From UBA8437 sp963578885 (GTDB lineage: Bacteria > Planctomycetota > Planctomycetia > Planctomycetales > Planctomycetaceae), in the NCBI GenBank assembly GCA_963578885.1, contig CAUZEQ010000212.1, forward strand, positions 1-8,540: 8,540 nt of DNA, written 5' to 3'. Shown here piece by piece: positions 1 to 7,268 of this stretch. The translations under genes were made by a program, and so were the position numbers. The stretch's first letter is position 1, and each line of letters opens with the position of its first letter. A model generated the notes under the pieces. It worked only from the letters and a program-made list of their open reading frames with translations. It was not told the origin of the DNA and did not search any database.

Positions 1-312
1 CTTCGTTTTGTCGACCTTGCGGATGTAGACGAAGATGTGCCGGATGCCCTTGGTCTGGGGATCGACGACCAGCTCGTCACTGACCAGGTCAACGGCGGCA
101 CAGACAGTGCCGTCCTTGGCCGTCGGATCGCCCTTCTTGAACAGGATCTTGGGGGCGGGAACGGCACCCTCGAGCAGGAACTGGCCCGAGACCGACCCGT
201 GGCTGGCGTCGTTGAGCAGTGGTGCAGCTGCGGGCTTGTCGGCCTTGGGCGCGGCGGCCGAAACCAGTGAAACGGCGACGAGAATCAGCAGGCAAGACCG
301 TAGCGTATTCAT
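1..312 (-). CDS. Secreted plastocyanin/cupredoxin-like protein, N-terminal part
   Basis: The first 104 residues are present; the gene continues past the left edge. The start is the ATG at 312-310, supported by a perfect AGGAG Shine-Dalgarno at 324-320 with a 7-base spacer. Residues 1 to about 20 (MNTLRSCLLILVAVSLVSAA) form a typical Sec signal peptide, followed by an Ala/Pro/Lys linker (about 21-35). From residue 39 the chain reads GSVSGQFLLEGAVP and later KGIRHIFVYIRKV (88-100). I recognise this beta-strand pattern from secreted planctomycete proteins annotated as plastocyanin-like or methylamine-utilisation-like. A single Cys (71) lies in the visible part. Copper ligands, if any, would be in the missing C-terminal part, so redox activity cannot be judged. 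It lies 77 bases downstream of the DUF1501 gene on the same strand and may be co-transcribed. Secretion is well supported; function is inferred from family resemblance only. Confidence 0.72.
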   Translation of the reverse strand, partial: MNTLRSCLLILVAVSLVSAAAPKADKPAAAPLLNDASHGSVSGQFLLEGAVPAPKILFKKGDPTAKDGTVCAAVDLVSDELVVDPQTKGIRHIFVYIRKVDKTK

Positions 313-319
313 CGGACAA

Positions 320-324
320 CTCCT
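320..324 (-). promoter_or_regulatory. Shine-Dalgarno AGGAG of the cupredoxin-like gene
   Basis: On the minus strand AGGAG is followed by seven bases and then the ATG at 312. It fixes the start of the left-edge gene and is one of the clearest ribosome binding sites in the window. Confidence 0.75.
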
Positions 325-389
325 GGGCGGCAGAACCGGGTGCCACTCCAGACTAGCGAATCAATTCAGGCGGCGGAAGCGGTTGTCTC

Positions 390-1817
390 TTACGCCAGCA
401 CGCCGTGGATCGGTTCGCCGAGTGCGATCGGGTGCGGCTGTCCCTGGGGATCGGTGATCCGCAGTTGGGGATCCAGCCCCATGGCGTAGTAGATCGTCGC
501 TGCGACGTCCTCGGGGGTCACCGGGTTGTTGGCGGGGTAGCCGGCGTGAGCATCGGAGGACCCGAAAACGGTGCCCGGTTGGATACCGGCTCCGCCCATC
601 AGGATCGTGTAGCAGTGAGACCAGTGGTCCCGGCCCCCGGGCGTGGTCGCGGCACCGACGGTGACCTGGCCCATCTTGGGCGTTCGTCCGAATTCGCCCA
701 TCGCCACGATCAGCGTCTCGTCGAGCAGGCCGCGATCGTGCATGTCTTCGAGCAGGGCGGGGAAGGCCTTGTCGAAGTAGGGCAGCAGTGACTTGCGGAG
801 GATGGGGAAGTGGCGGAGGTGCCCGTCCCAGGCCGAATCGCGGCGTCGGCCGCTGCAGACGGTCACCAGCGGCACGCCCGCCTCGATCAACCGGCGAGCC
901 AGCAGCAGGCACTGTCCCAGGTGCGGCAGACCACCGAAGTTGCGGGCCCCCTTGTTGCGTTCCACGCGGTCGGGCAGACCGTATTTCTCGCGGATCGCCG
1001 CCGGTTCGCGCCCCAAGTCGAACGCGTCGCGGGTCTTGACCGACGAGAGCAGCGAGAAGGCCTTGCGGGTGTGATCGTCCATAGCGTTCCAGGCCGGTTC
1101 GGGAATCCGCCTGTGCGGGGCCCGGTCGAGCAGTCCCAGCAGGGTCTGCCGCCGATTCAGCCGGGTGCGGGGCACCTCGGCCGGAAGCGCGAGTCCCGGC
1201 ACACTGTAGTTCTTGACGCTGGGATCACCGACGACCAGCGGGTCGAAACCGGGACCCAGAAAACCGGCCCGCTGGCCCGGCAGGTCGTGGCCGGCGTCCC
1301 ACATGATGTCCGGCAGGTGCACGTATTCGGGTATGTCCTTCAGCGGTCGCTGCTGGGCCAGGACCGAGCCGATCGGTGGGAAGTTGTCCGGCTCTTCCTT
1401 GATGATCAGTTTGCCGGCCGGCAGCGGGTGCCGCCCGGTCAGCATGTAGTAGGTGGCGGCACTGTGGACCATCACGTCGTGGGTCACCGAGCGGATCAGC
1501 GACAGGTGATGCATCTGCCTGGAGAGTCCCGGCAGGCCCTCGCAGACGTGGATGTCCGGCACGGTGGTCCGGATCGGCTTGAACTCGCCGCGGACTTCCG
1601 CGGGTGCGTCCGGCTTCATGTCCCACATGTCGTGCTGGCCAGGGCCTCCGTCCAGGAAGAACAGCAGGCACGACTTGGCCGCACCCGGCCGCAATCCGCC
1701 GGCGGACGCCTGGCGGATCAGCGAGGGCACGGTCAGGCCCAGCAGGCCGAGCGAGCCGACTTGGAGCAGGTCGCGTCGCTTGATCGGCGGACCGGTGTGG
1801 GAGCGGGTGATGTCCAT
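390..1817 (-). CDS. DUF1501 family protein with Tat-type leader
   Basis: The product has 475 residues, near the usual length of DUF1501 proteins, which belong to the alkaline-phosphatase/sulfatase-like superfamily and are abundant in Planctomycetota. Their substrate is not established. The N-terminus has a twin-arginine-like leader: KRRDLLQVGSLGLLGLTV at 13-30, then a small-residue stretch (AGG), so export by Tat is likely. Family signatures in order are FFLDGGPGQHDMWDMKPDAP (53-72, likely metal-site region), HSAATYYMLTGRHP (118-131), WDGH (330-333), GEFGRTPKM (374-382) and GGRDHWSHCYTILMGGAGI (394-412). The C-terminus (PNPVTPEDVAATIYYAMG-like, 431-447) also matches the family. The ATG at 1817 gives a complete leader, but no strong ribosome binding site is visible before it. 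No DUF1549/DUF1553 cytochrome-type partner, common beside this family, is next to it; the neighbours are the cupredoxin-like gene downstream and a divergent comM-like gene upstream. Confidence 0.93.
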   Translation of the reverse strand: MDITRSHTGPPIKRRDLLQVGSLGLLGLTVPSLIRQASAGGLRPGAAKSCLLFFLDGGPGQHDMWDMKPDAPAEVRGEFKPIRTTVPDIHVCEGLPGLSRQMHHLSLIRSVTHDVMVHSAATYYMLTGRHPLPAGKLIIKEEPDNFPPIGSVLAQQRPLKDIPEYVHLPDIMWDAGHDLPGQRAGFLGPGFDPLVVGDPSVKNYSVPGLALPAEVPRTRLNRRQTLLGLLDRAPHRRIPEPAWNAMDDHTRKAFSLLSSVKTRDAFDLGREPAAIREKYGLPDRVERNKGARNFGGLPHLGQCLLLARRLIEAGVPLVTVCSGRRRDSAWDGHLRHFPILRKSLLPYFDKAFPALLEDMHDRGLLDETLIVAMGEFGRTPKMGQVTVGAATTPGGRDHWSHCYTILMGGAGIQPGTVFGSSDAHAGYPANNPVTPEDVAATIYYAMGLDPQLRITDPQGQPHPIALGEPIHGVLA

Positions 1818-2038
1818 GGGATCAGGCTAACGGATTGGAACATCCGGCGACAAGTTGAACATGACCCGTGGCGGCACCGGGTACGGCCGGAGCGAAATTC
1901 CTCTTGCGGATCCTCATCGCCGCGCCACAGAATCGTCTCCGGTGAACCGCTCGCCTCGGGCGGCTGCCACTGTTCGTGCGGAAAGGACTCCGCCCTCCGG
2001 CAGCCGTTGCGGATGGTTTCCTTTGAATCCGCGGGCCC

Positions 2039-2044
2039 GAGGTG
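2039..2044 (+). promoter_or_regulatory. Shine-Dalgarno GAGGTG deciding the comM start
   Basis: GAGGTG is separated by TTTGCC from the ATG at 2051. It overlaps the alternative in-frame GTG at 2042, which favours the ATG as the true start. Confidence 0.6.
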
Positions 2045-2050
2045 TTTGCC

Positions 2051-3604
2051 ATGCTGGCGAAGTTGTTCACGTATTCGTTGTTCGGGATCGAGGCACGGGC
2101 TGTCGAGGTCGAGGTCGACATTTCCTCGGGCAGCCTGCCTCGAACGATCCTGGTCGGGTTGGCCGAGGCTGCGGTTCGCGAGAGCACTCATCGGATCGAG
2201 CGTGCGCTGGTCAACAGCGGCTACGTTCGGCCCAGCGACCGCGTCGTCATTTCTCTCTCACCCGCCGATCTCCCCAAGGACGCCGCATCGTTCGACCTGC
2301 CGATTGCCCTGGGCCTGTTGAGGGCCAGTGGCCAATTGCAGGGCGACCGGTACGGAGAATTCGCGGTTGTGGGTGAGTTGGCCCTGGATGGCCGCTTGCG
2401 CCCGATCCGGGGCGTGCTGTCGATGGCGTTGGCGGCTCGGGAGGTGGGTCGGGTCGGGATCGTGGTGCCGCTGGAGAACGTGGCCGAGGCGGCGGTGGTC
2501 GAGGGGCTGGACGCGATTCCGGTGGGGACCCTCGCCGAAGCGGTCGGATACCTGGCCGGGACGATCGAAATCGAACCGGCCGCGTTCAGCTGGGAACAGG
2601 AGATACGTGCTCACGGACGCGACGACATGGACTACTCGGATGTGAAGGGCCAGGAAACCGCCAAGCGAGCCGTGGTGATTGCCGCCGCCGGGCGGCACCA
2701 CCTGCTGATGATCGGTCCGCCCGGCACCGGCAAGACCCTGCTGGCTCGACGGCTGGGCAGCATCCTGCCCCAGTTGACCTCGCAGGAGAGTCTCGAGACG
2801 ACTCGGATCTGGAGTGCCGTCGGCCGACTGGCGCCGGGACGCCCGCTGATGCTCAATCGCCCCTTCCGCTCGCCTCACCACACGATCAGCGAGGCGGGAC
2901 TGGTGGGAGGTGGCAGCCGGCCGTCGCCGGGGGAGATCAGCCTGGCTCATCACGGGGTGCTGTTCCTCGACGAGCTGCCCGAGTTCAACCGGCGGACGCT
3001 CGAGGTGTTGAGGCAGCCGTTGGAGGAGCACCAGGTGACGATTTCCCGAGCACTGGGCAGCGTGACCTTCCCGGCCAACCTGATGATGGTGGCCGCGATG
3101 AACCCCTGCCCGTGCGGATTCCGTGGGGACCCGCGGCGTGAGTGTCATTGCAGGGTGTCGCAGATCGAACGCTACATGTCCAAGATCAGCGGACCGCTGC
3201 TGGATCGGATCGACATCCATGTCGAGGTGCCTGGAGTGCCGTTTCACGAGCTCGCCGATGACACGCCGGGGACCAACAGCCAGTTGATGGCCGAGCAGGT
3301 CGAGAGGGCACGGGTGGTGCAGGTGGAGCGGTTTGAAGAGTCCGAGAGGGATGGTGTCGTGGCGACACGGACCAACGGGAACATGACCCCGAGGCAGATC
3401 CGCCGTCACTGCAAGTTGAGTGACCCGGCTGGGAAGTTGCTGAACCTGGCGATGGATCAGATGGGACTCTCGGCGCGGGCTCACGACCGGATCCTCCGCG
3501 TCTCCCGCACGATCGCCGACCTCTCGGGCCTGCCAGAGATCGCCGAGGACCATCTCTCAGAAGCCATCAACTTCCGGGCCCTGGATCGGTCGTACTGGAA
3601 CTAG
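2051..3604 (+). CDS. comM: ComM/YifB family Mg-chelatase-like AAA+ ATPase
   Basis: The product has 517 residues, full length for the YifB/ComM family. In ComM-type proteins this cytoplasmic hexameric AAA+ motor drives branch migration during integration of transforming DNA. Domain order is an N-terminal ChlI-like S5-fold domain (about 1-180, with SLSPADLPKDAASFDLPIAL near 67-87), then the ATPase core and a C-terminal Mg-chelatase-like helical domain. Walker A is GPPGTGKT at 222-229 and Walker B is VLFLDE at 303-308. The family Cys cluster NPCPCGFRGDPRRECHC gives C353, C355, C365 and C367, a possible metal site. GPLLDRIDIHVEVP (381-394) and the SARAHDRILRVSRTIADLSG tail are also typical. I chose ATG 2051 because GAGGTG at 2039-2044 is a good ribosome binding site six bases upstream. 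A GTG at 2042 in the same frame lies inside that site. No dprA, recA or other competence gene is adjacent, so a natural-transformation role in this organism is inference. Confidence 0.94.
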   Translation: MLAKLFTYSLFGIEARAVEVEVDISSGSLPRTILVGLAEAAVRESTHRIERALVNSGYVRPSDRVVISLSPADLPKDAASFDLPIALGLLRASGQLQGDRYGEFAVVGELALDGRLRPIRGVLSMALAAREVGRVGIVVPLENVAEAAVVEGLDAIPVGTLAEAVGYLAGTIEIEPAAFSWEQEIRAHGRDDMDYSDVKGQETAKRAVVIAAAGRHHLLMIGPPGTGKTLLARRLGSILPQLTSQESLETTRIWSAVGRLAPGRPLMLNRPFRSPHHTISEAGLVGGGSRPSPGEISLAHHGVLFLDELPEFNRRTLEVLRQPLEEHQVTISRALGSVTFPANLMMVAAMNPCPCGFRGDPRRECHCRVSQIERYMSKISGPLLDRIDIHVEVPGVPFHELADDTPGTNSQLMAEQVERARVVQVERFEESERDGVVATRTNGNMTPRQIRRHCKLSDPAGKLLNLAMDQMGLSARAHDRILRVSRTIADLSGLPEIAEDHLSEAINFRALDRSYWN

Positions 3605-3644
3605 GGCGATGGTGCAGGGGGACGGGCACCCGCCTCCGACTCGG

Positions 3645-3665
3645 GCAAAGAGGCTCGTCTCTTGC
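3645..3665 (+). terminator. Weak hairpin after comM, possible terminator
   Basis: AAGAG (3648-3652) and CTCTT (3659-3663) pair around a six-base loop. The stem extends by GC/GC beyond one bulged A. It lies 41 bases after the comM stop. There is no T tract behind it, so intrinsic termination is doubtful. A second five-base stem, GGTGC/GCACC (3611-3615/3626-3630), precedes it. Confidence 0.22.
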
Positions 3666-3675
3666 ACTGCATCGC

Positions 3676-3960
3676 GTGGCCGTAGCCGCTAAAAGGCAAT
3701 TGCGAGTAATAGTCTGTGAGTCAAATGGAGTCCGTACTCGCGACGTGGGGGAGTGCGACGAACTGGCCGTGATCATGCGGCGCGTCGAGCGGATTGCCGA
3801 GCGAAAATGGGGCGACCTGGTCGATCCCCGAGACGACTTCTTTCCCTTTGGTGGCCTGTTTGATCGGCAGGGATTGCCCGACGAAACGAGGACGATTGTG
3901 TCCCCCGTCTCGGATTGGCGCGATCCACTCGGAGCGGCCGTTCGTTCTACAATTGAGTGA
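3676..3960 (+). CDS. Hypothetical 94-residue protein (doubtful)
   Basis: I do not recognise this reading frame. It begins at a GTG (3676) without a visible ribosome binding site; an internal ATG in the VIMRRVER segment also lacks one. The middle and end read like a folded soluble protein, with the segment RRVERIAERKWGDLVDPRDD and then FFPFGGLFDRQGLPDETRTI, rich in Asp, Phe and Pro. Third-position GC is moderately high in the central part. There is no signal peptide or membrane segment. The opposite strand holds a longer open frame (3567-4013), but its Ser/Arg-rich composition looks like a shadow. The ORF could be a small real gene, a gene remnant or chance. Apart from it, the 3605-4057 stretch holds only weak hairpins near 3611-3665. 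Confidence 0.3.
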   Translation: MAVAAKRQLRVIVCESNGVRTRDVGECDELAVIMRRVERIAERKWGDLVDPRDDFFPFGGLFDRQGLPDETRTIVSPVSDWRDPLGAAVRSTIE

Positions 3961-4057
3961 ATCTCAAGAAGCCGATAATTCGCTACTCTCGATCTGATTG
4001 CGTTGACTCGCAAATTGCCTTAGCGGCTGACGAACAACTCCTCTGCCTGGAAGAGTC

Positions 4058-4282
4058 ATGTATATCGGGCCATTTGCGTTTGCAATTCTCTCGCTGATCT
4101 TGATCCCGCTGGCACCGAAGCTGGTTCGGCTCAGAATCAGAATCCTTCGGTGGCTCCATTGGAACTGGGCGGCCAACTGGCTCGAAAAGCACTTCGATGG
4201 CAGGGTGTTGTTCTCTCGGATAATCCTATTCGTGGTCGCGGCAGTGCTGCTCTATGCCGGTTGGGAAGATCTTCGCGAATGA
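4058..4282 (+). CDS. Small two-helix membrane protein, hypothetical
   Basis: The 74-residue product starts at ATG 4058, preceded by GGAAGAG at 4049-4055, a purine-rich ribosome binding site with close spacing. Two hydrophobic helices are visible: residues about 3-20 (IGPFAFAILSLILIPLAP) and about 51-68 (LFSRIILFVVAAVLLYAG). A basic and Trp-rich loop lies between them (KLVRLRIRILRWLHWNWAANWLEKHFDG, residues 21-48, given here by its key residues Arg24/26/28/31 and Trp32/35/37/41). The positive loop suggests both termini face outward by the positive-inside rule. The layout resembles small uncharacterised inner-membrane proteins; no enzymatic motif is seen. Base composition is clearly lower in GC than in the flanking genes. 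It is transcribed toward the sulfatase gene (convergent). Function unknown. Confidence 0.65.
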   Translation: MYIGPFAFAILSLILIPLAPKLVRLRIRILRWLHWNWAANWLEKHFDGRVLFSRIILFVVAAVLLYAGWEDLRE

Positions 4283-4444
4283 CCTGGAATTACCTTTGTC
4301 GCAACGGGTCGTAGAAAGGAGCACTGCATAAACCGGGCCTCGGCGCGGCATCGGTGTATTCAGCGTGGCCCTTGGGCTGTTTTGGTGTTTCGTCACGTTC
4401 ATTGTCTGGTAGCGGACGTGCTCTAGCCGACTGAGAAGGCGAAA

Positions 4445-4476
4445 GCGGAGTTGAGAGCGCAGCGCGGTCTCTCCGC
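4445..4476 (-). terminator. Hairpin at the convergent junction, possible terminator
   Basis: GCGGAG (4445-4450) pairs perfectly with CTCCGC (4471-4476), and inside it AGA (4454-4456) can pair with TCT (4468-4470) after a three-base bulge. It lies just past the sulfatase stop on the minus strand and is followed there by TTTCG, a very short T run. It could end the minus-strand unit. The rest of the 4283-4506 gap shows no credible gene. Confidence 0.35.
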
Positions 4477-4506
4477 CCAACGCCGAGCCGACGGTGCGGG
4501 CAGCGG

Positions 4507-5907
4507 CTATGGTGCCGCAGTCTTCAGCAACCGTGGCGAGGCCTTTGCCACCCAGCCGGCCTTGCGTTGGCCGCTGCCGGGACGGCCGGTGTCGCCCAGG
4601 TCGGCCCGGGCCGTCTCGATCAGCCCCATCAGTCTCTTGACCACATCGGGATTCGCCTCGGCCACGTTTCTGTCTTCATGGATGTCCTTGGCGAGGTTGA
4701 AGAGCTTGAGTGGCTGGGCCGGTTCGGGTTTGCCCCAGTTCCGTTTCTTGGTCTTCATCGCGACGAACATCTTCCACGGTCCGGAGCGGACCGCCTGCAG
4801 TTGGTCCATCTGGTAATAGTAGAAGGCACTGTGACCGGCATCGGTTCCGGCTTTTGCAGATTGACCTGACAGGATCGGCCAGATGTTCTTGCCGTCGATC
4901 TTGCGATCTCCAGGCGGCCTGGCACCGGCGAGGTGAGCCAGGGTGGGCAGCACGTCGATGGTGCTGGTGATGGCCTTGCTGCTGGTTCCGGCCGGGATCT
5001 TCCCCGGCCAGCGGACGACACACGGCACGCGCATGCCTCCCTCGTCGGTCCGCCCCTTGCGGCCTCGCAGAGGTAGGTTGCTGCCCTGGCGGGCTCGGGC
5101 CGAACCGTTGTCAGAGGTGAACAGGACCAGCGTCTGCTTGTCGATCCCGCATTCCGAGATCGCCTTGAACAACTCACCCATCGACCAGTCGATTTCCTGG
5201 ACCCAGTCTCCATAGAGTCCGTCTCGCGACTTGCCTCGGAACCTCTGGGCGGGGACCAGCGGCAGGTGCACGGCGGTGTGGGGCAGGTAGAGGAAGAAGG
5301 GTCGCGACTTGTTGGCGTGGATGAATTTCACCGCCTCCTCGGTGTACTGCCTGGTGATGGAGGTGTCTTTCTGGATGCCCGAGGCGAGGACCGTGAGGTC
5401 GCGAACCAGGGGCAGCGGGACGTTCTTGCGGTTCATGTCGTTGCTGTAGGGGATGCCGAAGTAGTGGTCGAAGCCCTGGTTGGTGGGCATGAAGTCGGGG
5501 TGGTCGCCCAGGTGCCACTTGCCGATGGCCATCGTGGCGTAGCCTCGGGTCTTGAGCACTTCGGCGACGGTGATTTCCGAGGGGTTCAGGCCCTTGCGGG
5601 CGGCGGGGAAGAGCACGCAGAGGTTCTTTTCGTCGACGTGCATGTTGACCCGCCGCGGGTAGCAGCCGGTCATCAGGCTGGATCGCGACGGGGTGCAGAC
5701 CGAACAGGTCGAATAGAAGTCGGTCAGCCGCATGCCCTCGCGGGCCATCCGGTCGAGCACCGGGGTGTCGTGCGTCTTGGAGCCGAAGGGACCGATGTCG
5801 GCATAGCCGAGGTCATCGCAGAAGACGACGATGAAGTTCGGCTTGGGTTCGGCGAGGGCCGAGTGGGTCGTCAGCAGGGCGAGCAGCAGGGCGAGTGAGT
5901 GACGCAT
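4507..5907 (-). CDS. Secreted arylsulfatase (formylglycine sulfatase, S1 type)
   Basis: The product has 466 residues, usual for type I sulfatases, which hydrolyse sulfate esters, often on sulfated polysaccharides or other organic sulfates. The signal peptide is residues 1-19 (MRHSLALLLALLTTHSALA), so it is exported. Metal and catalytic residues follow the family order: D31-D32 in FCDDLGYADIG, the C-T-P-S-R signature at 71-75 whose Cys71 is converted to formylglycine, GKWHLGDHP at 129-137, HTAVH at 210-214 and SDNGS (Asp266, Asn267) at 265-269. The C-terminal subdomain carries WKMFVAMKTKKRNWGKPEP and LFNLAKDIHEDRN, typical of the fold. The start at 5907 has GAGG at 5920-5917 with a nine-base spacer. 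It lies 52 bases downstream of sat and may be its co-transcribed last gene. The maturation enzyme (FGE or anaerobic SME) is not in the window. Exact substrate cannot be read from sequence. Confidence 0.96.
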   Translation of the reverse strand: MRHSLALLLALLTTHSALAEPKPNFIVVFCDDLGYADIGPFGSKTHDTPVLDRMAREGMRLTDFYSTCSVCTPSRSSLMTGCYPRRVNMHVDEKNLCVLFPAARKGLNPSEITVAEVLKTRGYATMAIGKWHLGDHPDFMPTNQGFDHYFGIPYSNDMNRKNVPLPLVRDLTVLASGIQKDTSITRQYTEEAVKFIHANKSRPFFLYLPHTAVHLPLVPAQRFRGKSRDGLYGDWVQEIDWSMGELFKAISECGIDKQTLVLFTSDNGSARARQGSNLPLRGRKGRTDEGGMRVPCVVRWPGKIPAGTSSKAITSTIDVLPTLAHLAGARPPGDRKIDGKNIWPILSGQSAKAGTDAGHSAFYYYQMDQLQAVRSGPWKMFVAMKTKKRNWGKPEPAQPLKLFNLAKDIHEDRNVAEANPDVVKRLMGLIETARADLGDTGRPGSGQRKAGWVAKASPRLLKTAAP

Positions 5908-5911
5908 CGGA

Positions 5912-5922
5912 CCGAGCCTCGG
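5912..5922. repeat. Short palindrome covering the sulfatase ribosome binding site
   Basis: CCGAG-C-CTCGG is an 11-base near-perfect palindrome. On the minus strand it contains the GAGG ribosome binding site of the sulfatase. It might be chance in GC-rich DNA; it could also partly occlude the site or bind a protein. Confidence 0.3.
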
Positions 5923-5959
5923 GATGGAGTGACCTGGTGAGTCGCGAAAGGCCGCCCGC

Positions 5960-7222
5960 TCATGTCGCCGATCTCATCGCTGCGGCGAGAATTTCGGAGG
6001 TGCTTTCCCGCATGATCCTGGGGTCGACCAGTTGACCCTGCAGCAGCGTGGCCCGGACGTCCTTGCCCGAGATGAACACCGACTTCTCGTCGGGGTGGTT
6101 CTTCATCAGGTCGACCCGCCCCAGCGACTCGTAGTAGGCGGCGAACCCGACATTGACCGGCTCGATCTGCAGGTCTCCGGCCAGGTTGTCGAAGATCTCC
6201 TGGGCATCGAAGTCGCCCCAGATCGCTTCGCCGTCGTGGAAGGGGGCATCGGCGTGTTTGCGACCGATCACGATGTGGGTGTAGCCCATGTTCTGGCGGT
6301 AGATCGCGTGCATCACCGCCTCGGACGGGCCGCCGTAGAACATCTTGATGTCCAGGCCCAGCAGGCGGACGCGATCGGGGACGCTCTCGCCCCGTGGTTC
6401 CCAGAGTTCCGGGTCGCTGTCACCGTCGCCCATCGCGCGGTCGCTGATCAGTTTCTCGTAGGTCCGCATCCGGATCGCGGCGTTGACGTCGTCTCCCTTG
6501 GTTTCGCCGACCAATGGGTTCAACACCGCCCCGGCGTTCTTGCCGGCCTTCAACAGCGATTCGAGCGCGTAGACCAGAGCGTATTCGTGGGCCCGGTGCA
6601 GGGGGTTGCGGGTCTGGAAGGCCACGACGGCGTCCCAGCCGGTTTCGGCCAGCAGCGAGCGAACCTCGCGAGGCGAGAGCACGTGCTGACCGAAGTCGGG
6701 GTTGCCGGCTGCCGGCAGGACCCGGATCGTGCCACCGACCAGGTGCGTGGCGTCGGCGTCATGGACCGTCACCATGTCACCACCGGGGTGATCGGTGCGG
6801 TCGGTGCCGTAAACCGACCCGATGTACCGGGGCTTGTCCCACTCAAAAACACTCTCGACGTCCAGGGTTCCGATCACCTCGCCGTTTTGTCCGGCCAGCG
6901 CGACGGTTGCTCCGACCTCGAGCCCCGAGGCGGTCTCGGCCGAGGCCGGCAGCGACAGCGGAATGGTCCAGGCGTAGAGCGACCCGCCGGACTCGATCAC
7001 CTTCTCGTCGAGCACGCGGTTGAAGATATCCTCGTTCATCGGTCCGACTAGCGGACTCAGCGTGCCGTCACCGATGCGATGGACGGTCGAGACATCGGCG
7101 GTCGATACATTCAGGCGGGGCAGTTGGGACGCGGTGGCCCGAAACGAATCGGCTTCATCGGCCGCCACCATCCGGCACACGGGTTCGGAGAGACCGCCAT
7201 GAGGAGGAACGAGGTCGGGCAT
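5960..7222 (-). CDS. sat: Sulfate adenylyltransferase (ATP sulfurylase)
   Basis: This 420-residue cytoplasmic enzyme makes adenosine 5'-phosphosulfate (APS) and pyrophosphate from ATP and sulfate, the entry step of sulfate assimilation. It can run in reverse in sulfur oxidation. It is the single-polypeptide Sat type, not the CysD/CysN pair, and has no fused APS kinase. The N-terminal PUA-like domain (about 1-165) begins LVPPHGG and contains LSPLVGPMNEDIFNRVL (55-71). The catalytic domain holds QTRNPLHRAHE (203-213), matching QxRNPxHxAHE, then GPSEAVMHAIYRQNMGYTHIVIG and GRKHAD (320-325), where many family members have GRDHAG; His323 is kept. ISGKDVR (384-390) near the C-terminus is also conserved. 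The ATG at 7222 gives the family's usual N-terminus, though no good ribosome binding site is visible. It sits 80 bases after the TIM-barrel gene and 52 before the sulfatase, which may supply its sulfate. Confidence 0.96.
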   Translation of the reverse strand: MPDLVPPHGGLSEPVCRMVAADEADSFRATASQLPRLNVSTADVSTVHRIGDGTLSPLVGPMNEDIFNRVLDEKVIESGGSLYAWTIPLSLPASAETASGLEVGATVALAGQNGEVIGTLDVESVFEWDKPRYIGSVYGTDRTDHPGGDMVTVHDADATHLVGGTIRVLPAAGNPDFGQHVLSPREVRSLLAETGWDAVVAFQTRNPLHRAHEYALVYALESLLKAGKNAGAVLNPLVGETKGDDVNAAIRMRTYEKLISDRAMGDGDSDPELWEPRGESVPDRVRLLGLDIKMFYGGPSEAVMHAIYRQNMGYTHIVIGRKHADAPFHDGEAIWGDFDAQEIFDNLAGDLQIEPVNVGFAAYYESLGRVDLMKNHPDEKSVFISGKDVRATLLQGQLVDPRIMRESTSEILAAAMRSAT

Positions 7223-7268
7223 CGAGGGCTTTCGTGGGTTGGAGTCAACTGCGAGTCAGAAGCCGAAT

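Noticed and set aside
1822..2191. Minus-strand frames in the gap between the DUF1501 gene and comM
   Set aside because: They overlap the comM start, lack ribosome binding sites and have no recognisable features. The gap most likely holds divergent promoters, though no clear -35/-10 boxes are seen.
810..2321. 503-residue plus-strand frame opposite the DUF1501 gene
   Set aside because: It is antisense to a clear DUF1501 gene and overlaps the start of comM. Long antisense frames are expected in high-GC coding DNA.
2258..3553. 431-residue minus-strand frame opposite comM
   Set aside because: Composition is His/Arg/Gln-rich without motifs, and the plus-strand ComM motifs are unmistakable.
3953..3979. 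Possible promoter TTGAGT - 15 bases - GATAAT ahead of the small membrane protein gene
   Set aside because: The -10 box is good but the spacer is short and the -35 box weak. In an AT-richer patch such matches arise by chance.
3567..4013. 148-residue open frame on the minus strand across the comM end and the following gap
   Set aside because: Its product is Ser/Arg/Pro-rich and low in hydrophobic residues, it overlaps the end of comM antisense, and no family is recognisable. It looks like a shadow frame of GC-rich DNA.
4226..4480. 84-residue minus-strand frame in the 4283-4506 gap
   Set aside because: It overlaps the membrane protein gene antisense, has no ribosome binding site or motif, and has a shadow-like composition.
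6032..7051. 339-residue plus-strand frame opposite sat
   Set aside because: It mirrors the sat codons, is Val/Asp/Gly/Arg-rich and shows no recognisable domain.
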